DNA of 64,000 bases from Clostridiales bacterium (GCA_017561715.1 JAFZBN010000013.1:117583-181582), one strand, 5' to 3'; positions 1 to 8,532 are shown, counted from the stretch's first letter. A program made the numbers and translations. The notes: generated by a model not told the origin, from the sequence alone.

Positions 1-74
1 GGCCGATCGTTCTCTTTCCTTTGCTGCTTTTCATCACGCTGTTTCAACCCTTTCTGTCAGATACCGGAAAAGGA

Positions 75-2690
75 TCACTCCAAAATATCCGGCGCGGGTT
101 TCGAGAAAAGATATCCCTGCGAATAGTCGACATCGTAACTGATGATCTTATTCTGGATCTCTTCGTTCTCGACATACTCGGCGATAATGCTGATATTAAA
201 GGACGACATCGTTTTCCAGCCGGAGATCAGGGCCAGAAGGATCTCGGATTCCGAATCGTCGCAGCACTTTCTGATGATCGAGCCGTCGATCTTCAGGTAA
301 TCCGCGTGGATACTGAGCAGGTGCTGCAGATTGGAAAAACCGGAACCGAAATCATCGATCGCGACTTTGCCGCCGAATTCATGGACACGGTCGACAAAAC
401 CGACCAGTTCGTTATAGTCGTCGATGTCTTCACTCTCTAAGATCTCGAAAACGAAATTCTCCGGATACGGAACAGAAGACAGGTTATCGTAGATCAGCTC
501 GAGGACCTCTTTGTTCTTGATGTCACGGTAGCTGATGTTGATGCCGACGCTGATCTCTTCCACATAGCGGAAGCGGTCGAAGACCTTCTTGATCATGATC
601 TTAGATATCGCGTCGTAAAGAACACCGAAAGACCTTGCCACCTCGAGGAAACTTCCCGGGTAGTATAGTTTTCCGTTCTCATCCTCGATACGCATCAGCG
701 ACTCATAGTGGTGGATACCGCCTTCCTTATTGTCGTGGATGCCCTGGAAATACGGGATGATCTTATCGTTGTTGATCGCGTAGTTGATGACACTTACCAT
801 GTGATAGCGCTCACGGATGCTCTCCTCATCGATATCGTTTTCTTCCGATGCCTCGTTGACGGAGAATTGCATGTTCTTCGCTCGCATCTCCATTCTCGCG
901 GAGTTATACATCGTCATGTAGTTGTCTTCATTGCAGCCGTCGAGCACGCTGAAGATCGGCACGATCGAGATCAGCTCCTCGGTATATTCGAAAAGTTCTT
1001 TCTGCAAAGACTCCATGTCATGAACAAAGTTCGAAAGTGTCGTTCTGTAAGAAGGCACGGCGATCGCGATCATCCAGTGATCGATCATGTACATGTGGTA
1101 TTTGCGCGAATTCGCGAAGTCAAAACACTTGCGGATATAGTTCTTATACGTCAGGTCGACGAGGTGCTGCGAGAAAACTCGCTCCATCTCGGACTGCTCA
1201 AGGACCGTGATCACGCAGATCCTGTCATAGCCCTTGCTCTTGATATCGATGCTGAGTGCCGCCTCATTCGGGATCTCTTCATTTTCGGAATACAGGATGA
1301 TCTTCTCGCATTCACGTACAAATGCCATGATCCTGTCGGCCTCTTCCTTATCCTTGTTCTCCTGAAGTCTTCCCTCGATCTCGATCAGGATATTGAGCAT
1401 CGCGCGGCTGTCTCTGGAAAGCGCTTCCGTGTGGGAGAACGAGTACGGGTTATATTCCTGCGTGCACGCTTTTTCGCCCAGTACGGATACGACAAAAGCA
1501 CCGCCGCCCAGTCTGTTTCTGCCGTTCGAGTAAATGATCTCGCCCGCCGTGACGCATCCGCACATATTCGAATTCTCATAAGGCGCGAGTTCCCACTTGG
1601 CACAGTTCAGATATCCGGATGTATGAATGTTGCTGATATATCCGAATACTGTCTCCGCCTTCACGAAATTCTCGACACGCTGGAAAAGCGCTCGGTTATC
1701 GGAGATGATCTTTCCGTCGTGCACAAAGGCTCTTCTGATCACCTTGCCCGGGCGGATGTTGTATGGCGCCAGGAGCATTTCTCTCTTCGTCTTCGTGTCT
1801 ACATCCTCACGGATGGAATATTCCTGCATATTGGACGGATCGCCCTTCGGGAATAACTGTTCCAGACTTGCTTCCTTCTTGTACTGAAGCTGGATCGGGA
1901 TCCCGTCCTCATCCGCGTAGATATACGGGAACATGTAAAGGATCTCCGGATGCTCGCCCAATGCGCCGTTAATGCCGAGCTGGCATACATCCACCGCGGA
2001 TTTTCCGTTAATGGAAAGAATGGAGGACTTAAACGCGTCCGTGATCTCTACTTCTTCGCCGATGGCCTGAACGCCCGTGGCAAAAGAACTGTAACTGTCA
2101 AGTTTATCTCCGGAAAGCGCCGCGATCAGGATCGACCTGTCCGACCAGCCTTTCTCGTTAAATACGAAACCATCTGCCGCGGTAGCCGTCGGTCCGGACT
2201 GCGGAAGCGAAGCCACACCGCCGGTCATCGGGATACTCGGGAAAAGATCATTACATCTGTCTACGAAAAGATTAGCGTCCTTAAACTGTCCCGGGAAGAA
2301 CGTCAGGATGAGTTTGGTGTTATCTTCGACGAATTCCTTCTTAATCTGGCCGCAGAGCATATCCACGGGAAGCGGCATGCCGTTAAAGTCATCCATGATC
2401 GGGATCATCTCCGAACGCACCTTCGCGTCGGACATGGTAGAAACAGAGATCACGCATCGGTTCGACGCGAAATAGCCTTTGTTAACGATCGCGGCACAGC
2501 TGCTACCGAAGATCACGGCCTGAGGGACGAGTTCTTTTACAAAACGCGCAAGTTCCACCGCCTCATCCGCCAGGTGGATCGCCGTATGAATGCGAATGAG
2601 GATATCACCCTGCTCAGCCGAAAGATTCAACTGCTTTAAGGTGCTGGAAAGTCTCGCTCTGGAAATGTACTGAAAATTCCAGGTGAACAT
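75..2690 (-). CDS. FIST-domain sensor with degenerate GGDEF and C-terminal EAL domain
   Basis: 871 residues. The first ~390 residues look like a FIST N/C sensory module (the region with GSSCAAIVNKGYF and later TSGYLNC), a family thought to bind small ligands such as amino acids. Residues ~430-620 resemble a GGDEF domain without the GGDEF signature, so cyclase activity is unlikely. Residues ~632-871 are an EAL domain with the expected catalytic residues: ExLxR as ESLMR, NIS, FEILES, DDFGSG, LKIDGS, AEYVEN and QGYLFSKP. It is probably an active cyclic-di-GMP phosphodiesterase controlled by a soluble ligand. No membrane segment or signal peptide is visible, so it should act in the cytosol. GGAGG lies 14 bases before the ATG and a closer AGG lies 5 bases before it, so the start is likely but not certain. 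It is transcribed alone, away from the beta-helix operon. Confidence 0.88.
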   Translation of the reverse strand: MFTWNFQYISRARLSSTLKQLNLSAEQGDILIRIHTAIHLADEAVELARFVKELVPQAVIFGSSCAAIVNKGYFASNRCVISVSTMSDAKVRSEMIPIMDDFNGMPLPVDMLCGQIKKEFVEDNTKLILTFFPGQFKDANLFVDRCNDLFPSIPMTGGVASLPQSGPTATAADGFVFNEKGWSDRSILIAALSGDKLDSYSSFATGVQAIGEEVEITDAFKSSILSINGKSAVDVCQLGINGALGEHPEILYMFPYIYADEDGIPIQLQYKKEASLEQLFPKGDPSNMQEYSIREDVDTKTKREMLLAPYNIRPGKVIRRAFVHDGKIISDNRALFQRVENFVKAETVFGYISNIHTSGYLNCAKWELAPYENSNMCGCVTAGEIIYSNGRNRLGGGAFVVSVLGEKACTQEYNPYSFSHTEALSRDSRAMLNILIEIEGRLQENKDKEEADRIMAFVRECEKIILYSENEEIPNEAALSIDIKSKGYDRICVITVLEQSEMERVFSQHLVDLTYKNYIRKCFDFANSRKYHMYMIDHWMIAIAVPSYRTTLSNFVHDMESLQKELFEYTEELISIVPIFSVLDGCNEDNYMTMYNSARMEMRAKNMQFSVNEASEENDIDEESIRERYHMVSVINYAINNDKIIPYFQGIHDNKEGGIHHYESLMRIEDENGKLYYPGSFLEVARSFGVLYDAISKIMIKKVFDRFRYVEEISVGINISYRDIKNKEVLELIYDNLSSVPYPENFVFEILESEDIDDYNELVGFVDRVHEFGGKVAIDDFGSGFSNLQHLLSIHADYLKIDGSIIRKCCDDSESEILLALISGWKTMSSFNISIIAEYVENEEIQNKIISYDVDYSQGYLFSKPAPDILE

Positions 2691-2729
2691 ACCGACCTAT
2701 CTTCCCTCCACGACAATTAGTCAATTATC

Positions 2730-2735
2730 ATTATA
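2730..2735 (-). promoter_or_regulatory. Candidate -10 box (TATAAT) for the FIST/EAL gene
   Basis: A perfect TATAAT on the minus strand lies about 40 bases before the FIST/EAL start codon. No good -35 box is visible at 16-18 bases, so the promoter may need an activator. The call rests on the -10 alone. Confidence 0.4.
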
Positions 2736-2795
2736 CTCTGCTCAAGAGGGAAATACACCACACAAATTAAAGGAATTTGAGAACAATTCGTTAAG

Positions 2796-2824
2796 AAAAA
2801 AGCGGGGGACTTTCTGTCCCCCGC
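2796..2824 (-). terminator. Rho-independent terminator of the beta-helix/small-peptide operon
   Basis: A 9-bp perfect stem, GCGGGGGAC with GTCCCCCGC, has a 5-base loop and is followed on the minus strand by six T. It starts 12 bases after the stop codon of the 35-residue ORF, which supports that ORF as the last gene of the transcript. Confidence 0.9.
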
Positions 2825-2835
2825 CACTGAAGTTC

Positions 2836-2943
2836 TTAGAATTCGTCCTCGTCACCTTTGAGATCCGGATCTCCGGAATCGGTAACTATATCGGTGTTTT
2901 GGAATTCGATGATCTCTAAGATCAGTCTCTCGTATTCATCCAT
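2836..2943 (-). CDS. 35-residue acidic peptide downstream of the beta-helix protein
   Basis: The ORF starts MDEYERLILEIIEF, has the middle NTDIVTDSGD, and ends DLKGDEDEF before TAA. Two lines support it: a strong site (GGAAGGAG) 8 bases before the ATG, and a terminator right after its stop. It begins 21 bases after the beta-helix stop, on the same strand. It is strongly acidic, with no signal peptide and no cysteine. The pattern of a hydrophobic EIIEF stretch followed by D-I-V-T and an acidic Gly/Asp tail recalls short peptides I remember as hypothetical proteins in Clostridia and, loosely, precursor peptides of modified-peptide pathways. No modification enzyme is nearby. Function unknown. 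Confidence 0.6.
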   Translation of the reverse strand: MDEYERLILEIIEFQNTDIVTDSGDPDLKGDEDEF

Positions 2944-2964
2944 AATAGTTTCTCCTTCCATTCC

Positions 2965-4878
2965 TTAAATCGACGGTTGCAATTGAGCGTAGAACAAGTA
3001 TAATGCTGTCATTGCGTCTTTTTTCAACTGAGCTTTTTCAGTAGTTGAGGTAGAACTTACCGCATTGTAAATGTATCCAAACGGGTGAATATCCACGGTG
3101 AAATCTGATCCGGCAGTTCCTGTGATCGAGATAAACATATCGCCAAGTTCCTGAACGGAAATACCACTGACTCTGATCTTATAACGGCCGTCATCTGCCA
3201 GATATGCACGATAAGTCTTTCCTGTATGCTCACAGTAAGCGGATGCGGAGAACTCAGTTCCCGGTGCTACCGTAAAGAATACTTCCAAGGCAATTGTCGT
3301 ACCGAACTCAAGACTGTACGTCAACTTCGTGATAGTGGTAGTATCCTTATCAACTACTTTTTGGGGAGAATACGTCACTTTATCAGTATCCTTTGTGTGG
3401 TCCAATACCCTTTCATACATTGTGGGCATCTGGGCAGGAACCATAGGATTGTACGTTGTAGTAAACTCTTTATGGTCACCATTGGCAACTGACCAGCCAT
3501 CATTAATATAGTCCAAATATTTCTGAATAAAGTAACCGTAATTGGCAACCATTCGAGCAATCAAACTATCGTTATAATCGTATCCTAATTCCTGCCACTT
3601 GCTCTCCAAAGCAGTAAGATACTTCTCTACCGTAAATTCTTCTACAATTGGTTCATGCCCCTCGTATGTAACGATTACTTGGATAATATCAGCCATCTGA
3701 ATCGATGAGATCTCGAATGTATACCCATAGCATGTCGTACCATCGAAATCTCTTGGAACTGCTTCATCAAATGTGTATGTCTTTTCTTTTCCTCCCTTAC
3801 CGGAAATCGACATTTTAACAGTAGCAGCTTCTCTGGTTGCTGCATCAAGGTCTCCGTAATCGATATAAACATTTACACCCAGTGTTCCGCCAAGAGTAAC
3901 ATTACATGTCTTGATTTTAACGGTTTCGTTTGTCTGTTGACCACCTTCATCGGTAATGGTAACTTCTCCGTCTTTAGAGGTATCAATATTACCTTGCGGA
4001 GAAGAAAACATAGTGGAAGCTTCAACCCCGGTCGGCTGATATCGCACGTATCCGTCTGTTACCGCCGCAGGAAGTTCTGCTTCTGCAGAAACACCGATTC
4101 TTGCACTTCCTGAAAGATCACCAATGATAGCAATCTTTTGGGTTCCGGAGAGATAGACATCATTAACACTCGGATCTCCGTTTATCTCTAAAGAAGCGGA
4201 AGAAGCCACATAGATTCCACTTCCTTTTCCGCCTTCGACAAGCGTATTACCCGAAATCTTACCAGAAGCCATCTTGAGAGCTCCTTCAAGATATATGCCC
4301 CCACCAAATTGAGCTCCTTTGTTTCCTTCCACAGAAGCAACATATTGGCCATAGGGACAAATGTTTACATATCCGGAAGAATGGACAAATACGCCTGCAC
4401 CTCGTCCGGAGTTTTCAACGCCTTCATCTATAGCGACTTTGTTTCCAGTGATTTTACCCTCTTGAAAAACCAAAGTGCCTCCCATATCAACAAAGACTCC
4501 TCCTCCGTAATATGCGTAGCCACCTGTGATTTCACCAGCACCATTTGAGCCAGTCGTTAGTACGAGTTGCGCACCGGTTCGTACGGTAAAAACATGTCCG
4601 TCCTCTTGGACGCTACTCAGATTTCTGTCAATTCTATGTCCGTTCAATACAAGCGTGACTTGTGTTCCGTTTTCGAGTACAATCCCATTTTCATTCGCTC
4701 CGGCAACATAGTCTCTGCTCAAAGACAGGTAACCGCCTGTATTCGCGACTGCATCCTCAATATCTGCCTGCAAGTCAGCAAACGTACCCGGGGTCTCATC
4801 CGCATGCACGATCATCGGGAACATGGCTACAAGCATAGCTATGCTCACGATCATTGATATTATCTTCTTCTTTCCCAT
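2965..4878 (-). CDS. Exported protein with right-handed beta-helix-like repeats
   Basis: 637 residues. The N-terminus is a typical Sec signal peptide (MGKKKII, hydrophobic core, cleavage near VHADE). Residues ~45-240 carry repeats of the kind GGGVFVDMGG, GRGAGVFVHSSG, GGGIYLEGALKMASGKISGN and GSGIYVASSASLEI, the usual look of parallel beta-helix coils in adhesins and polysaccharide-binding proteins. The C-terminal ~300 residues (after ~330) look like beta-sandwich and helical segments and match no family I recognise. There is no lipobox, LPxTG or S-layer motif, so it may be freely secreted or held by another protein. AAGGAGG lies 7 bases before the ATG. It shares a transcript with the 35-residue acidic peptide. 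Substrate or partner unknown. Confidence 0.75.
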   Translation of the reverse strand: MGKKKIISMIVSIAMLVAMFPMIVHADETPGTFADLQADIEDAVANTGGYLSLSRDYVAGANENGIVLENGTQVTLVLNGHRIDRNLSSVQEDGHVFTVRTGAQLVLTTGSNGAGEITGGYAYYGGGVFVDMGGTLVFQEGKITGNKVAIDEGVENSGRGAGVFVHSSGYVNICPYGQYVASVEGNKGAQFGGGIYLEGALKMASGKISGNTLVEGGKGSGIYVASSASLEINGDPSVNDVYLSGTQKIAIIGDLSGSARIGVSAEAELPAAVTDGYVRYQPTGVEASTMFSSPQGNIDTSKDGEVTITDEGGQQTNETVKIKTCNVTLGGTLGVNVYIDYGDLDAATREAATVKMSISGKGGKEKTYTFDEAVPRDFDGTTCYGYTFEISSIQMADIIQVIVTYEGHEPIVEEFTVEKYLTALESKWQELGYDYNDSLIARMVANYGYFIQKYLDYINDGWSVANGDHKEFTTTYNPMVPAQMPTMYERVLDHTKDTDKVTYSPQKVVDKDTTTITKLTYSLEFGTTIALEVFFTVAPGTEFSASAYCEHTGKTYRAYLADDGRYKIRVSGISVQELGDMFISITGTAGSDFTVDIHPFGYIYNAVSSTSTTEKAQLKKDAMTALYLFYAQLQPSI

Positions 4879-4941
4879 TTAAGTCCCTCCTTATAGCATC
4901 CCCTTACAAGGTTGCGGGTAATGAGTATTAGAGGATTTTGG

Positions 4942-4970
4942 CGTATACCACAATAGCACCATACCACCAA
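4942..4970 (-). promoter_or_regulatory. Candidate promoter of the beta-helix operon
   Basis: On the minus strand TTGGTG and TATACG are separated by 17 bases, about 64-90 bases before the start codon. Both boxes deviate from consensus. Placement is reasonable but strength is uncertain. Confidence 0.35.
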
Positions 4971-5006
4971 CCGCCTTTTGGGCGCACTGGTCTATGATGT
5001 ATCATC

Positions 5007-5029
5007 GACTACCATCCTCCATGGTAGTC
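5007..5029. repeat. 9-bp perfect inverted repeat in the 376-base gap between beta-helix gene and butyrate kinase
   Basis: GACTACCAT, a 5-base spacer, then ATGGTAGTC. No T-run follows on either strand, so it is not a normal terminator. It lies upstream of the candidate promoter for the beta-helix operon and could be a regulator site for either divergent unit. The rest of the 4879-5254 gap holds the two candidate promoters and nothing else I can recognise. Confidence 0.5.
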
Positions 5030-5158
5030 CTTGTCGCCATTTTAGCACGGATTGTCAATGAATGTGTTACGGAACTGTTTCCATTCTCGTCCTTTTCCTT
5101 GTCAGGTTCGTTTCCGTTTAGGTTCTTTTACGTCTCTTATTTATTTACTTCTACTTAA

Positions 5159-5187
5159 TTGTTTTTCGAAAAACAGCGGTATAGAAT
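5159..5187 (+). promoter_or_regulatory. Candidate promoter of the butyrate kinase operon
   Basis: TTGTTT and TAGAAT are separated by 17 bases, about 70 bases before the kinase start. The boxes are moderate matches to the housekeeping sigma consensus. Confidence 0.45.
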
Positions 5188-5254
5188 ACACTTGCGGTCC
5201 GTGTCTTGCGGGCTCGCAAAGCTAGAAATTATGGATTTCACAGGAGAAACACAC

Positions 5255-6376
5255 ATGCCGGAAGACAAGAAATACAAACTGTTGATCATCAACCCGGGCT
5301 CTACTTCCACGAAGGTAAGCCTTTTTGAAAATGAGACATCGCTCTTCGAAAAGAGCCTTTTTCACGACGCTGACGTGCTTCTTACCTTCCCGCACGTTAA
5401 CGATCAGATGCCTTTCCGCTATGAAGTCATCCTGAATATGCTGAAAGACGAGGGCGTTCCTCCGGAAGAGATCGACGTTTTCGTCGGCCGCGGCGGTTCT
5501 GCCTGCACACAGCCGGGCGGTATCACGAGGATCGACCAGAAGCTCTATGACGATACGGTCGCTGCTGTCGGCGGCAGTGAGCACCCCGCAAAGCTCGGCG
5601 TCATGCTCGCCTGGAAGTTCGCGCAGGAGTTCAATAAGCCGGCTTTCACACTGAACCCGACAAATGTTGACGAGTACTGCGATTACGCAAGACTTACCGG
5701 TATCAAGGGCATTTACCGTGTTTCCCACTCCCACGTTCTTAATCAGAAGGCGGTCGCGGAGTATCACGCGGAGCATGTCATGAAAAAGAAATACGAAGAC
5801 TGTAATTTTGTTGTCGCGCACATCGATGGCGGCATCACGGTCAGCGCTCACGACCACGGCAAGATGGTCGACGGCAACATGGGCGCCGACGGCGAAGGCG
5901 CTTTTACACCGACAAGGATCGGCTCCGTACCGGTGCTTTCCCTGCTGGATTATATCGAAGAACACTCCGTCGCGGACGTTCGTCTCCGCTGCTCGAGAGC
6001 CGGCGGTTTCGTTGACCTTTTCGGCACGGCAAACGCGGACACAATCCACGATCTGGTCGACAAGGGCGACGCGAAGGCTTCTCTTGTCTGGAACACGATG
6101 CTGTATCAGATCTGTAAGATGATCGGCGAGATGAGCTGCGTTCTGTGCGGCAAGGTCGACGGCATCCTTCTGACGGGCGGACTTCTGCGTTTCGCGGACG
6201 TTAAGGCTACGATCGAAAAGCGCTGTGGCTGGATCGCTCCGATCTCCGATTATCCGGGCGAGATGGAGCAGGAAGCTCTGGCTCTTCCGGCACTGAAGGT
6301 CATGCAGGGTAGAATCACGCCGCTCACATACACAGGCAAACCGGTCTGGGACGGATTCCCGGGAATGGATCTCTAA
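5255..6376 (+). CDS. buk: Butyrate kinase (acetate/butyrate kinase family)
   Basis: 373 residues from the ATG preceded by CAGGAG at 8 bases; the reading frame is open further upstream but those starts lack a ribosome site. Family motifs include the N-terminal LIINPGSTSTKVSLF nucleotide fold, VGRGGSACTQPGGI, VAHIDGGITVSAHDHG and ILLTGGLLRF. Length fits butyrate kinase (~355) better than acetate kinase (~400), and the GGITVSAHDHG block is typical of Buk. Reaction: acyl phosphate + ADP giving acyl acid + ATP in the cytosol, the last step of butyrate (or branched-chain acid) formation. It is followed after 13 bases by a phosphate acetyltransferase gene rather than a clear phosphotransbutyrylase, so the true acyl substrate deserves a check. 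Confidence 0.9.
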   Translation: MPEDKKYKLLIINPGSTSTKVSLFENETSLFEKSLFHDADVLLTFPHVNDQMPFRYEVILNMLKDEGVPPEEIDVFVGRGGSACTQPGGITRIDQKLYDDTVAAVGGSEHPAKLGVMLAWKFAQEFNKPAFTLNPTNVDEYCDYARLTGIKGIYRVSHSHVLNQKAVAEYHAEHVMKKKYEDCNFVVAHIDGGITVSAHDHGKMVDGNMGADGEGAFTPTRIGSVPVLSLLDYIEEHSVADVRLRCSRAGGFVDLFGTANADTIHDLVDKGDAKASLVWNTMLYQICKMIGEMSCVLCGKVDGILLTGGLLRFADVKATIEKRCGWIAPISDYPGEMEQEALALPALKVMQGRITPLTYTGKPVWDGFPGMDL

Positions 6377-6389
6377 GGAGGATTGACTT

Positions 6390-7382
6390 ATGAGTTTAAT
6401 TGAAAAGATCAGAGCAAAAGCACAGGCAAATGTAAAGCGCATCGTTCTTCCGGAAGGTGACGAGCCGCGTACGGTAAAGGCAGCCGAGCTGATCAAAAAG
6501 GACAGTCTCGCTGAGCCGGTACTTCTCGGTGATCCTTCCGTGATCGCGAAAGTCGCTTCCGAGCAGGGCGCGGATATCACGGGAATCGAGATCGTTGACC
6601 CGTGTAACAGTGTGAAATTCGATGAGTACGCGAATACTTTCTACGAGCTTCGTAAGGCGAAGGGCGTAACGGAAGAAGACGCCAAGAAGATCGTCAAGGA
6701 TCCGATGTACTACGGCATCATGATGGTCAAGCTCGGTGACGCGGACGGACTTGTTTCCGGCGCCGTTCACACCACAGGTGATATGCTTCGTCCGGCACTT
6801 CAGATCATTAAGGCAAAGCCGGGCATGTCGATCGTTTCGAGCAGTTTCCTTATGGAGTGCCCGAACAAGGAACTCGGCGAGGATGGCCTTCTGGTCTATG
6901 CCGACTGCGTCGTCAATCCGTGCCCGAACGCACAGGAGCTCGCTCAGATCGCGGTTTCTGCGGCTGAAACGGCAAAGGTCCTCTGCGGTATCGAAGAGCC
7001 GAGAGTCGCTCTTCTTTCCTTCTCCACGAAGGGAAGCGCAAAGCACGATCTCGTTACGAAAGTTCAGGAAGCTACGGCTCTCGCGCACGAACTCGCTCCG
7101 GATCTTCTTCTGGACGGCGAGATGCAGTTTGACGCGGCACTCGTTCCTGCCATCGGCGCTTCCAAGGCTCCGGGTTCTCCGGTTGCCGGTCGCGCGAACG
7201 TCCTGATCTTCCCGGATCTTCAGGCAGGTAACATCGGATATAAGATCACACAGCGTATCGGTAATGCCGACTGCTTCGCCGTTCTTCAGGGTCTGGCCAA
7301 GCCGTGCAACGACCTCTCCCGCGGCTGCTCCGTCGAGGATATCGTGAACACCGTCGCAATGACTGCCGTTCAGGCTCAGTGA
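6390..7382 (+). CDS. pta: Phosphate acetyltransferase
   Basis: 330 residues, the normal length for clostridial Pta. Motifs: [38 protein letters not shown], and a C-terminal stretch containing [16 protein letters not shown] and [10 protein letters not shown]. Phosphotransbutyrylases are related but generally shorter and lack the full [16 protein letters not shown] signature, so Pta is preferred. Reaction: acetyl-CoA + phosphate giving acetyl phosphate + CoA. It has its own site (AAGGAGG, 8 bases before the ATG) and lies 13 bases after buk, so the two are almost certainly co-transcribed. Confidence 0.92.
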   Translation: MSLIEKIRAKAQANVKRIVLPEGDEPRTVKAAELIKKDSLAEPVLLGDPSVIAKVASEQGADITGIEIVDPCNSVKFDEYANTFYELRKAKGVTEEDAKKIVKDPMYYGIMMVKLGDADGLVSGAVHTTGDMLRPALQIIKAKPGMSIVSSSFLMECPNKELGEDGLLVYADCVVNPCPNAQELAQIAVSAAETAKVLCGIEEPRVALLSFSTKGSAKHDLVTKVQEATALAHELAPDLLLDGEMQFDAALVPAIGASKAPGSPVAGRANVLIFPDLQAGNIGYKITQRIGNADCFAVLQGLAKPCNDLSRGCSVEDIVNTVAMTAVQAQ

Positions 7383-7415
7383 TCCGTTTCCCGACATTTT
7401 AGAGGAGGTATGCCT

Positions 7416-7898
7416 GTGGCCAAGTACTTCGTCTGTTCGGATATTCATGGCGCGGAATCCCGTCTGGAAAGCGCCCTTTCCAAACACAGCGATGTGGATA
7501 CCGTCGTTGTGTGCGGCGACCTGGAGATGGAAGTCTATGACGTCGAGGAGATCATCCGAAGATGCACTTTCCGCTCCATCGATATCCGTATGGTCAGAGG
7601 TAACTGCGATTCGTGGTTTTCTTCCTCTTCTCGCATTCCGGATCAGATCACGCTGACCTTTAATCCCGTTCATAAAGCACTGGTCATGCACAGTCATCTG
7701 TACCGAGCAAGTTCGGAACTCATGGCCTATGCCGCGAAGGAAAACGCCTGCGATATCGTCATCTACGGACACACCCACAGGCAGATCGACAAGGAAGTGT
7801 ACGGCATCCGTTTCCTGAATCCGGGCGCGATGAAAAACGGGAACTACCTGATCATCGAGACTACCGGAAGCGGAGAACTTGAAGTGACACTTTACTGA
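7416..7898 (+). CDS. YfcE/MJ0936-type metallophosphoesterase
   Basis: 160 residues. All five calcineurin-like metal motifs are present: SDIHG near the start, GDLE, RGNCD, HSH and GHTH. Family members hydrolyse phosphodiesters with Mn or Ni in the cytosol; the natural substrate is usually unknown. An in-frame ATG lies only one base after AGGAGG, which is too close, whereas the GTG two codons later is 7 bases away, so GTG is chosen (start M/V-AKYFVC). It lies 33 bases after pta and before a terminator, probably as the last gene of the buk-pta transcript. Confidence 0.88.
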   Translation: MAKYFVCSDIHGAESRLESALSKHSDVDTVVVCGDLEMEVYDVEEIIRRCTFRSIDIRMVRGNCDSWFSSSSRIPDQITLTFNPVHKALVMHSHLYRASSELMAYAAKENACDIVIYGHTHRQIDKEVYGIRFLNPGAMKNGNYLIIETTGSGELEVTLY

Positions 7899-7925
7899 AA
7901 AGGTAACTTATACAGGTGCTTTTCG

Positions 7926-7956
7926 AGCGGGATCCCAAAGGGCTTCCGCTTTTTTA
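7926..7956 (+). terminator. Rho-independent terminator after the buk-pta-phosphoesterase operon
   Basis: AGCGGGATCCC pairs with GGGCTTCCGCT across an AAA loop, with one mismatch and one G-T pair, and six T follow. A copy of GTGCTTTT lies just before the stem (7916-7923). Confidence 0.85.
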
Positions 7957-8003
7957 TTTCGTGTCGAAAACTTTCGGGATTTTGCCGACATGCTTCCGCT
8001 GAG

Positions 8004-8032
8004 TTGAATCGCCCTTTTAAAGAAAGTATAAT
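8004..8032 (+). promoter_or_regulatory. Promoter of the larBC operon
   Basis: TTGAAT and TATAAT are separated by exactly 17 bases. Transcription would start near 8039, where the leader hairpin begins. Confidence 0.8.
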
Positions 8033-8038
8033 TACGAT

Positions 8039-8070
8039 GTGAGAGTATTCGGGAGATATCTCACTTTTTA
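8039..8070 (+). promoter_or_regulatory. 5' leader hairpin with T-run, possible attenuator of the lar operon
   Basis: GTGAGA pairs with TCTCAC, with a bulged G and three further TAT/ATA pairs, and TTTTTA follows at once. It begins at the predicted transcription start, so every transcript would carry it. Either it terminates a share of transcripts (attenuation) or it protects the 5' end. The stem is A/T-rich toward the loop, so termination would be moderate. Confidence 0.55.
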
Positions 8071-8100
8071 CCTTCCCGAAGTTTTAAGGAGGCTAGGTTT

Positions 8101-8523
8101 ATGGCTTGTTTTTTAGTACCTACAACTGAAGCGATCATCACAACGATCGCACAGAAAGTTCTCGCAAAGAAAGAAGCAAATATGGAGGTCCATCACGAGG
8201 GCTCTTCCGAGATCGTAGAAAAGACCGGTTTTTCTCGTAAGCTGAAATGGCTCAACAATATGCTCTGGGGCGGTTCCGCTCTTCTGGCGCTCGAGCACGT
8301 TTGGCACGGCGAAGTAGTACCGTGGTTCCCGTTCCTGACAGCGGCTTCGGATTCCTCTTCCCGTTCGGAAATGTTCCACGAGATGGCAACCGTCGGCGTA
8401 ACGATGGCACTTCTCGTAACAGCTGTATGGGCAGGCATGGTCATCGTTTCTTCCCGTCTGGAAAAGCGCGCCGGCAAGCTCGCAGAGGTTGTTGTTGAAG
8501 AATCCAAAGAAGAAAAGAAGTGA
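8101..8523 (+). CDS. Small membrane protein, first gene of the larBC operon
   Basis: 140 residues, GGAGG 8 bases before the ATG. Two hydrophobic segments are visible, around residues 52-75 (MLWGGSALLALEHVWHG) and 98-118 (GVTMALLVTAVWAGMVIV), with a charged Glu/Lys tail. Histidines and a glutamate sit in or next to the first segment (LEHVWHGE) and HHEG lies in the N-terminal part, which would suit metal contact but does not prove it. I do not recognise the family. Its place directly before a second small membrane protein and larBC suggests a role linked to nickel-pincer cofactor use, perhaps metal or substrate movement; that is inference only. Confidence 0.75.
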   Translation: MACFLVPTTEAIITTIAQKVLAKKEANMEVHHEGSSEIVEKTGFSRKLKWLNNMLWGGSALLALEHVWHGEVVPWFPFLTAASDSSSRSEMFHEMATVGVTMALLVTAVWAGMVIVSSRLEKRAGKLAEVVVEESKEEKK

Positions 8524-8532
8524 GGTGATCGC

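Noticed and set aside
8033..8100. Nickel/cobalt riboswitch in the lar leader
   Set aside because: The leader is too short and shows one hairpin only, without the four-way junction.
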